Below the pieces are notes generated by a model, which was given only the letters and a program-made list of their open reading frames with translations, searched no databases and had not been told where the DNA came from. Source: a virus. Taken from it: a stretch of 20,817 nucleotides of DNA. A program made the position numbers and the translations under genes. Shown here piece by piece: positions 16,501 through 20,817 of the stretch. The first letter of the stretch is position 1, and the number at the start of each line of letters is the position of its first letter. The stretch is from positions 1 through 20,817 of IMG/VR virus record IMGVR_UViG_3300031368_000248. One strand, given 5' to 3'.

Positions 16501-19500
16501 GTTGAAAGGGATGGGATTCAAAAGGCCAGAGGATATATTCGGAAAGATCAGGACGGGGGCATATAAGCCAAAAGCCAGGGGTGCGGAAACAACGGCAGTT
16601 GGGATGAAGGGGGAAACGAGAGCAACATTGAGTGGACTTGATTTTGAAATGTTGAAGGAAGATAAATCCGTCTTTTGGCATGGGACACCAAGTGGCGATT
16701 TGCGAGGCTCACATTATGGCCTTCATGTTGGAACTTATCAAGCGGCAAAAGAAGCCTTAAATGCCAGAATTGGAATACCAGCAGAAGGTGAATGGGATGG
16801 AACCCGTGAATACGGGAAAACGCTTCTTGCTGGCAAAAAAAGACTTAAAGAATTAGATCCTAAAGAATTTAACCAAACAGGGTTCAATGCTGGAGAAGAT
16901 ATTCCAGAAAAAAATTATTACCCAACACAACGTAAACAAATAGCGAAATACAGTGATCGATCTGAAGTTCTATTCAATTCAAAGCCAAACATCTTCCCCG
17001 TAAGGATTAAGGGGAAAATGACAAATACGCCATACACGCCACACGAAGATTTCAAAGCTAATGCTTTAATGGCTAGACAGATAAAAAAGGGGAAGGCAAA
17101 AAAAGGATATTATTATGAGCAAGTAGGTGAAGATGCTGGTTCAATATCAGCAGTCGTTCCTAATCTTCAGCATCTTGAAATGATTACCGAAGAAACTAAG
17201 CTCTCCTTAGAAAAAGATCTTTCCAAAGAAGAAAAGCTCGCCAATGAGTACGTTGAAAAGGCCCTCGGCAAAGTCCAAGAAACCAAAGTCACGGAACTCG
17301 AGCCCGAGGAGGTATCCCCCGAGGCCTACGAAAAGATCAAGGCACAAGAGGCACAGAAGCCCATCGAAAAGCTCATTGCACAGGCCAAGAATGACGAGCG
17401 CCTTATCTACCATGTGCGGAGCACCCTGAAGAAGGCCATGTCCATAGGCAAGAAAGAGGGGATCGCAAAGCAGAAGGCACATTATCAAGAGGTAGTTGCC
17501 CGGGCAAAGGCACGGAAAGAGCAGATCGCCAAGATCCGGAAGATGATAGATGAGCTCAAAAAGGTAGATACCGAAAAGATGTCACCCCAGGAAGCAGAGC
17601 CCGTGAAGGATCTCCTTGAAGGCATCAACCTAGTGAAGCCGACAAAAAGAACCGTGGCGCGGCTTACCAAGACTAGGGAATATCTTGAAAGCGATTATGA
17701 CGCGGAGCTCCCCGGCTATGTGATGGAAAACCTCAAACGGCTGGACAAGAGTAATATCAGGGATATGTCGGTCGAAGAGATAGCGTCCATCCATACCGCG
17801 GTAATGCACTATATCCACCTCAACAAGCTCAAGAACACGATCAAAGTTCGCAGGGAAGCGAGACGCAAGGCAGAGGTATTACGTGCGTCTGTCGCGGAGA
17901 TGAAACCACCGAAGAAGGTTAAAGATGAAATTGTCTCCTCACAAAAAAGCAAGGTGGGGAGAACCAAAAAGACCGCGAAACTCATCACGGATACGTTCGG
18001 AATCCGGCATGATCACTATGATCTCATCATAGAGTCCCTTGCAGGCCAGAATAGCACCATGGATAAGGTGCTCTATCAGGGTATCAAAGAGGGGATAATT
18101 GAGCAGTTGAAGTACAAGCAGGATACCTACAAGAAATTCTTGAAAGACTTGGGGGATGATTTCTCGGAGAAGCACGGGATCGATGATATAGGCAAGTGGC
18201 TGAACGAGGAAGTTGTTACCGGAAAATTCAGGCTTACCCGGGGTGAGAGAATGGCACTGCTTCGCCATGCCCTCAACGAAGGCAATCTCAGGCATTTACT
18301 TGCGGGGGGATTCGGATTTCGCACCAGTGATACGCCTAACAGGGTTTATAAGATCACAGCCAAGGAACTGAATGAGATATTGCAAAGCCTCACCCCTGCG
18401 GAAAAACACTTTGCAGGGGACCCGGTGAATAAGCTCTTTGAGGAGCAATACAAACGACTCAATGATGTATTTTATGCGAAAAACGGCTACCCGTTACCCA
18501 AGACCACAGACCCATACTATCCCATTGAGGTAATGCCCATAACTCTCGGTACGGATCTTGAGACCGTGGAGGCATTGGAGCAATTCAAGGGCAAATGGAC
18601 CCGCATAGGCTTAGAAAAGGGTATGCTGGAAAAGAGGGTAAAGTCCAGGAAGCCCCTTTACCTTAGCTCGATAGTATTTGATATCAATCGTAGCGTAATG
18701 AAATCCGCTGCCTATGTAGGGCTTGAACTGCCTTTGAGCAATGCCTCAAAGCTACTCTATGATCAATACTTCCGCACCGAACTTGAAAATAGATACGGAA
18801 AGCAGACATGGCGAGAGATAGAAAAGGGTCTGCGGGACATAGCAGGGGATTACCAGAGCTACACTACCGTTGAAGAAATGGCTTTGAAGTTGAAAAATAA
18901 CCTGTCTGTAGCCATGCTCGGAGTAAACCCCTTTGTAATGTTCAAGCAGGTTCTTTCCCTCCCCATATATCTGCCTTATGTAAAAGCAGAGTATATGATC
19001 CAGGGAATGATTGACTTTACAGTACATCCCATAGAAGTAAGCGAGCGACACAAGATATTTTCCCCTGAATACCTTGAAAGGGTAGAAGGGGGGTACAGCA
19101 GGGATGTAGCCGATGTGTTCAAAGGCGCCGCAATGAAGCGACTCTATGCTGGAAGGACAACCGTAAAAGAAAAGTTCATGGGTGGGATACAACTTTTTGA
19201 CCGTACCGCTGTTAGTGCCGGTATGCAAGGGGCTGTTTTGCAGGTGTTGGATGAATTCGCTCAGGGGAAGTTATCAAAGGAAGTTCGTATCGCCCTCGAT
19301 ATGAAGGACAGCGACATAATGAATCTCACCCCTGCACAGAAAATGAAGCAGGCTTATAAGTTTGCTGACTATACCACGGAAAGAACGCAACCAATGTTTT
19401 CCCCGGAGCATCGGTCTTCCCTTTCCCGGGGGGCCACGCTTGAAAAATTAGCTACCATGTTCGGGGCTTTTACCAACCAAGCCCTTAATCTAATGAGGAG

Positions 19501-19984
19501 AACCTACAGGGAAGTAAGACGTACAGGTGATAAAGCGGCTTATGCAAAATGCGCTAAGGCGCTTTTCCTTATTCTCGTGGTCAACACCATGGGCGTTATG
19601 GCGATCGATGAGATACGGAACAGGCTTTACGGGAGAAAAGGGACTTCCATCGCTGGACGCATCCTCAACACATGGACGGGTTATATGTTTTTTGTTCGGG
19701 ATCTCGCAAGTTCGGTGATCAGCAAGATAGAGAAGGGAACCTTTCTCGGCTACGACGTTGAACTTCCCATCCAGAGAGTACCGGAACTGCTTTCAAATGT
19801 CATCGCCAATGGAGTAAAAGTTTTTACCGAAAAATCAGACAAGAAACGAAGTAAGGCTGCAACTAGGTTTGTAGATGATGCTTTCAATCTTATCCTTACC
19901 ATGCAAGGCATTCCCTACGAAACCCCCAAGAAACTTATCGTGAGTGCAACTAAGCAAAAAAAGGAGGCCACGGCAGCTTATTAA
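10547..19984 (+). CDS. Giant phage polyvalent protein, probably virion-ejected, with 2H, two zincin and ADP-ribosyltransferase-like modules
   Basis: The protein has 3145 residues. The N-terminus (IRKQYPDYDDLSDDQLARGF) is a motif I associate with large phage internal proteins. A Gly/Ala-rich hydrophobic stretch lies at 199-243. A 2H phosphoesterase-like domain is at 479-628 (HVT 508-510, HAT 584-586). A short YDGSTIAAKTL element (about 640-690) and a WEMTKKE...VPRHVLEEY element (778-822) recur in polyvalent proteins. A duplicated small domain is at 1264-1365. An LPD1-like zincin is at 1395-1500 (HEWFH 1486-1490; PHEMAARAF 1729-1737). A second zincin is at 1880-2000 (HEWYH 1918-1922; E1947). 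An ADP-ribosyltransferase-like domain is at 2035-2215. Coiled coil fills about 2215-2480. A conserved C-terminal part spans about 2785-3020, with a hydrophobic segment at 3004-3022. Polyvalent proteins of this build are known from phages and plasmids. The exact substrates are unknown. Confidence 0.85.
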   Translation: MNLSEIRKQYPDYDDLSDDQLARGFHQKFYTDMPWNDFKKKIEYVPGRVVETKPIEIEKPSFAKDVALQTAKDVVGVIQKVQAGVTEAITFGVVKPEKGTVGIPFTSIQKKVREPISKILKERYGVSPEIAESPYIGIPGQFMGIILPWSITSRLVGYGVNYLRALRIGKNLMKITDTARRTEAAGNIIKKAAARVGQQAITGGIVGGARVREEDESLLRNVLTTAALGAGLQMLGEGVNVIATSTGFSRYGAYRRLKKDFTDLLYKNRKEPLSKAEVEDVADMAINKAAQDAGLEKLTRKDLNSLRKSVKDIRGKVEKARAERGEPVAEPRPEEAVAETQTQKQAFLRRIGQDVADPANPITPANVAFMGENPAVQALGITQEELNAVATKAVGDTIVASTTTDVFASGDRAVEQFLEEAKDVEPLEIMEEPKKVVPREPTPLQLVKREAVAEEKVEPKQVHDYSNTQVNIPEKEASEVRSFAKEIPDAEIYEDPKDDSYGRIDDPHVTVRYGMETLDPKEIEPAFKGVGPIKIKMGKVSIFETDKYDVVKIDIESEDLEKANKQVGETVDLPGETHKEYKPHATIAYVKKGEGKKYIGNTFFEGKEITIDEITLISKDGKVHPIKLTGKEEIIEEAKPIATFAHYWEVPGKEPIPFYTVKGGRYDGSTIAAKTLEKEGIAIPETPEKPVKVEKPPTEAIGVPGIEEKAEAKGEVIPKVKDEIDSLIEQYEATGRVAHRYPKKKEISLSGRTMSEKVAITKMKEVIKGEAPKAKETWEMTKKEIEEEHAFEDINTYALHTNAIQQALSKNKPVPRHVLEEYKGEKWADEALKKSRPKKIGDAQKVMGIDAIVAKTERIDGIDYELYNANALKDKRGIVRAYDVESGNVISMKEYPTYDQAETAYNDAIKALKKNPPPIKKGAAKAIPKAKATKSVILKDKKQLLADIDKAIEKAPESGTETAENMMHFDIDGGADIWNTEAALKEFRSRVAKTAESKPLTITKISESRESAPTLEKEVDQTIKMYGEASKAADIIERQSKKLEPTEREQVKHQRLIDELRRRAEITSVPEDQVSDRFSEVEKKVKAEAYELEKSKAMQAKEERRQQAKKAIKRHSSYKELTKLIKEHDEYGKIDFTRTKGELENDPLNYQGAEYTKSGKRLTKHRGRIKEIQEKIAKDLNIRRGYSEYARAFGGGRRKTEGDFDLSTYWTEEAKKGETEEIEEKIEDFGEKIGGARKDTAERGYTMTRKAIKEGEGIEPWRKKFVAMERVDGTGWTIGKAGDKFGISRRPGQVFASKEEAEATIPIFAVAENHRVYNDRENKDEWSIFKRVGKRKLFKVVGKTFPSREEGMKYMTLHAEEILNIKTAFGEEILPIPEIAVRKGVERRTKDATPEMFMETFVPRGIEFGNWNNQEERQQVLNHAYDGLLDLAEVLNIPPKALMLDGDLAIAFGARGHGLSAAKAHYEPKYGVINLTKMRGAGSLAHEWFHALDHYFARQDTKAIAEREKDKHGNLVYKTKAGRYSFQSYGPSYKSKVRPKLQEAYDILMATMFRKAEKYVDDMTYAEKFFGAARDQLEKQISSIRNDLDQDLTKTYTWRKNKRGLLPASNEQLTEFDTLTKILIEGGNLETKFIASEKTRRYGGGRYSNETLEAISKILKSVRNRNGFTSDHAGLLDRLSAAMRTYSERLKLFDDAKKRIEKTKKIPTSYAVEAKKMDQARTGDYWSEPHEMAARAFSSYIEDKIAGQGNQSDFIVYHAHGGIFLPMIDGYVARPYPEGTERVAINEAFDKLFEIMESKETERGVSLLRLEPALEAELQGYSFTKRQQKNAIRTAPLVVNWLKRAGADKEVLDRITVELKPFIDLRGKNITKTLRDWSTEGVDMGRILGATTFSKYHALIQLAMNGQNIAGLERSTYHEWYHVAKRWMLPQSDVNALAKHFKTEESEADSFADYMKNSKTTDKEPGFIKRLFLKLKRMINIIRNGLKGMGFKRPEDIFGKIRTGAYKPKARGAETTAVGMKGETRATLSGLDFEMLKEDKSVFWHGTPSGDLRGSHYGLHVGTYQAAKEALNARIGIPAEGEWDGTREYGKTLLAGKKRLKELDPKEFNQTGFNAGEDIPEKNYYPTQRKQIAKYSDRSEVLFNSKPNIFPVRIKGKMTNTPYTPHEDFKANALMARQIKKGKAKKGYYYEQVGEDAGSISAVVPNLQHLEMITEETKLSLEKDLSKEEKLANEYVEKALGKVQETKVTELEPEEVSPEAYEKIKAQEAQKPIEKLIAQAKNDERLIYHVRSTLKKAMSIGKKEGIAKQKAHYQEVVARAKARKEQIAKIRKMIDELKKVDTEKMSPQEAEPVKDLLEGINLVKPTKRTVARLTKTREYLESDYDAELPGYVMENLKRLDKSNIRDMSVEEIASIHTAVMHYIHLNKLKNTIKVRREARRKAEVLRASVAEMKPPKKVKDEIVSSQKSKVGRTKKTAKLITDTFGIRHDHYDLIIESLAGQNSTMDKVLYQGIKEGIIEQLKYKQDTYKKFLKDLGDDFSEKHGIDDIGKWLNEEVVTGKFRLTRGERMALLRHALNEGNLRHLLAGGFGFRTSDTPNRVYKITAKELNEILQSLTPAEKHFAGDPVNKLFEEQYKRLNDVFYAKNGYPLPKTTDPYYPIEVMPITLGTDLETVEALEQFKGKWTRIGLEKGMLEKRVKSRKPLYLSSIVFDINRSVMKSAAYVGLELPLSNASKLLYDQYFRTELENRYGKQTWREIEKGLRDIAGDYQSYTTVEEMALKLKNNLSVAMLGVNPFVMFKQVLSLPIYLPYVKAEYMIQGMIDFTVHPIEVSERHKIFSPEYLERVEGGYSRDVADVFKGAAMKRLYAGRTTVKEKFMGGIQLFDRTAVSAGMQGAVLQVLDEFAQGKLSKEVRIALDMKDSDIMNLTPAQKMKQAYKFADYTTERTQPMFSPEHRSSLSRGATLEKLATMFGAFTNQALNLMRRTYREVRRTGDKAAYAKCAKALFLILVVNTMGVMAIDEIRNRLYGRKGTSIAGRILNTWTGYMFFVRDLASSVISKIEKGTFLGYDVELPIQRVPELLSNVIANGVKVFTEKSDKKRSKAATRFVDDAFNLILTMQGIPYETPKKLIVSATKQKKEATAAY
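11981..12430 (+). other. 2H phosphoesterase-like domain inside the giant protein
   Basis: Two HxT motifs, DPHVTVRYG and KPHATIAYV, lie 76 residues apart (H508/T510 and H584/T586), each on a beta-strand-like segment, as in 2H phosphoesterases. The stretch is AT-rich (35 percent G+C in 12301-12360), against 58 percent in 11521-11580. The family cleaves or makes 2',3'-cyclic phosphates in RNA and nucleotides. Phage T4 Acb1, which destroys CBASS cyclic nucleotide signals, belongs to it. Confidence 0.75.
13283..13300 (+). repeat. A8-C10 homopolymer pair inside the giant gene
   Basis: Eight A followed by ten C encode Leu-Lys-Lys-Asn-Pro-Pro-Pro in frame. The frame continues intact here. Such runs are prone to replication and polymerase slippage and to sequencing miscalls. 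Confidence 0.9.
14729..15745 (+). other. LPD1-like zincin metallopeptidase module
   Basis: Conserved pieces are RGIEFGNWNNQEERQQVLNH, YDGLLDLAEVLNIPPKAL, LAIAFGARGHG, YGVINLTKMRGAGSLAHEW, then FHALDHYF. They match the large polyvalent protein-associated metallopeptidase-like family I know as LPD1. HEWFH (1486-1490) supplies two zinc ligands and the catalytic Glu. A possible third ligand is in YWSEPHEMAARAF (about 1725-1737). Proteolysis is likely but unproven. Confidence 0.8.
16184..16560 (+). other. Second zincin-like metallopeptidase module
   Basis: STYHEWYHVAKRW carries HEWYH at 1918-1922, with EADSFADYM (E1947) 25 residues after the second His, the usual place for a third ligand in Glu-zincins. 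The following helical tail (GLKGMGFKRPEDIFGKIRTG) is common after such modules in phage polyvalent proteins. The spacing supports an active site different from the first zincin. Confidence 0.75.
16649..17190 (+). other. ADP-ribosyltransferase-like domain (polyvalent type)
   Basis: FWHGTPSGDLRGSHYGLHVG (H2045) resembles the H-G-T...G-x-H-F-G-T start of ART-PolyVal domains, and YYYEQVGEDAGSISAVVPNL (E2195) resembles the usual end, with the catalytic-type Glu near Glu-Asp. The stretch is AT-rich (28 percent G+C in 16861-16920) between flanks near 57 percent. NAD-dependent transfer of ADP-ribose to a host target is likely, but the target is unknown. Confidence 0.65.
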
Positions 19985-19986
19985 TT

Positions 19987-20817
19987 ATGTACCGTCATTT
20001 CATATCAAATAGTCAGCGCAGGGTTCTAGGCATACAGGATAAAAGTTCTGTGTACCGGGGAGAAGTGCCAGAGGCACAGGGAGTAGCGACGGTATCGACT
20101 ATCGTTGAAGAACCGGCTCCCGCACAACAATTTGTAGGGACTCTACCCGAAAGTTATCTCTCCGAGCTCACTCCTTGGCTCGATGCGGTAACACTTTATA
20201 ATACCGGTTCAGTAGATCTCGGTTCAGGATACCTCGCTGCCGATGTTGTGAAAATACATGACTCCGATGATTCCCATGAACTAAGCTTTGTATGGAATGA
20301 AGCGGAAACATCTGCGGATCGAACTTTAAACCTGCTCGTAAACGGAGGGGACCGGACCCTTGATCTCGCTGAAAATCTCAAGATATTAGACGGCCAGGAT
20401 ATAGAACTCCATGCCTCGGGCGGAGAAAAGGCCCAACTTGCCATTGATACACAGAATGCGGAGAGAACATTAGACCTCAGCGAAAATCTTACTGTAGCAG
20501 ACGGCTACAATGTCACTCTGCAAGCCCTCGGCCAAGCCAACAGCCTTATCCTAAATGAGAACCTTACGGTAGGTGACGGTTACGCTGGCACCTTGACCTT
20601 CTCGGTTGCGAGTAAAGTTCTCACTGTTGATGAATCGGCCTCTATGAGTGATTTCGTGCGGGAAGCTGATTTCGATGCAACGACGTTTCTCTATGCTACC
20701 GCCGATAACACACCTCAAGCCAAAACCCCTGCCGAAACAATGGCGATTCTCTCAAGTGAAGCTACTGAAGCATTTGATTTTAACTCACAGAATCTTACTT
20801 CGGTAGGGACGATAGGG
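19987..20817 (+). CDS. Tail fibre-like protein, N-terminal part (partial)
   Basis: The frame starts at ATG 19987, two bases after the giant gene's stop, and is open to the window end (277 codons). AAGGAGG at 19961-19967 is 19 bases upstream, too far for an ideal ribosome site, so coupling to the upstream gene is likely. Residues 1-60 are a linker. Then come beta-rich repeats: RTLDLAENLKILDGQDIEL, RTLDLSENLTVADGYNVTL and SLILNENLTVGDGYAGTL. Later ATADNTPQAKTPAETMAILS and AFDFNSQNLTSVGTIG match sequences I associate with phage tail fibre or tailspike stalks. Receptor-binding domains would lie beyond the window. Confidence 0.75.
   Translation, partial: MYRHFISNSQRRVLGIQDKSSVYRGEVPEAQGVATVSTIVEEPAPAQQFVGTLPESYLSELTPWLDAVTLYNTGSVDLGSGYLAADVVKIHDSDDSHELSFVWNEAETSADRTLNLLVNGGDRTLDLAENLKILDGQDIELHASGGEKAQLAIDTQNAERTLDLSENLTVADGYNVTLQALGQANSLILNENLTVGDGYAGTLTFSVASKVLTVDESASMSDFVREADFDATTFLYATADNTPQAKTPAETMAILSSEATEAFDFNSQNLTSVGTIG

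Noticed and set aside
1-20817. tRNA genes, CRISPR arrays, insertion sequences and attachment sites
   Set aside because: I saw no cloverleaf-like sequence, regularly spaced repeats, transposase motifs or integrase, though a dedicated search was not possible here.

Overview
The window is a tightly packed, all-plus-strand block of structural genes from a tailed bacteriophage (or prophage). It carries no tRNA or rRNA gene, CRISPR array, integrase or transposase that I can see. The layout runs from a capsid-protein tail end, through small putative capsid-accessory genes, head-tail adaptor-like genes, a very large tail-tube/stopper protein and putative ejection proteins, to a 3145-residue polyvalent protein and the start of a tail fibre. 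No tape-measure, sheath or tail-terminator gene is present, which points to a short-tailed (podovirus-like) virion. The host cannot be named from this sequence. Genes have AAGGAG-type ribosome sites and ATG starts and read in the standard code, so a bacterial host is likely. Base composition is about half G+C overall, with clear AT-rich islands.

Region by region. 1-1000: the last 64 codons of a probable major capsid protein, then two paralogous ~115-residue beta-rich proteins (possible decoration proteins). 1035-4376: four adaptor-like genes in a row. The first carries a small inserted beta domain; the next three are paralogues, and the last of these has a large AT-rich insertion. 4369-7705: a tail nozzle/stopper-type protein of about 1111 residues, split into two frames by an apparent +1 frameshift near 6600. 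7706-8073: the only sizeable gap between large genes. It is AT-rich and holds a hairpin, two micro-ORFs, and a 12-bp inverted repeat that covers a start codon. 8070-10547: four small, coupled genes with helical, coiled-coil or glycine-zipper character, typical of internal virion/ejection proteins. 10547-19984: the giant polyvalent protein. 19987-20817: the start of a repeat-rich tail-fibre-like gene that runs off the window.

How they may work together. The adaptors and nozzle would form the portal-to-tail conduit. The small helical proteins and the giant protein are plausible candidates for proteins stored in the head and ejected with the DNA. The giant protein carries, in order, a 2H phosphoesterase-like domain (two HxT motifs), two zincin-like HExxH modules, and an ADP-ribosyltransferase-like domain, all between phage-type terminal regions. 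This domain set suggests a package of effectors or counter-defence activities delivered at the moment of infection. That role is inference from domain resemblance and the known biology of polyvalent proteins. The motifs themselves are read directly from the sequence.
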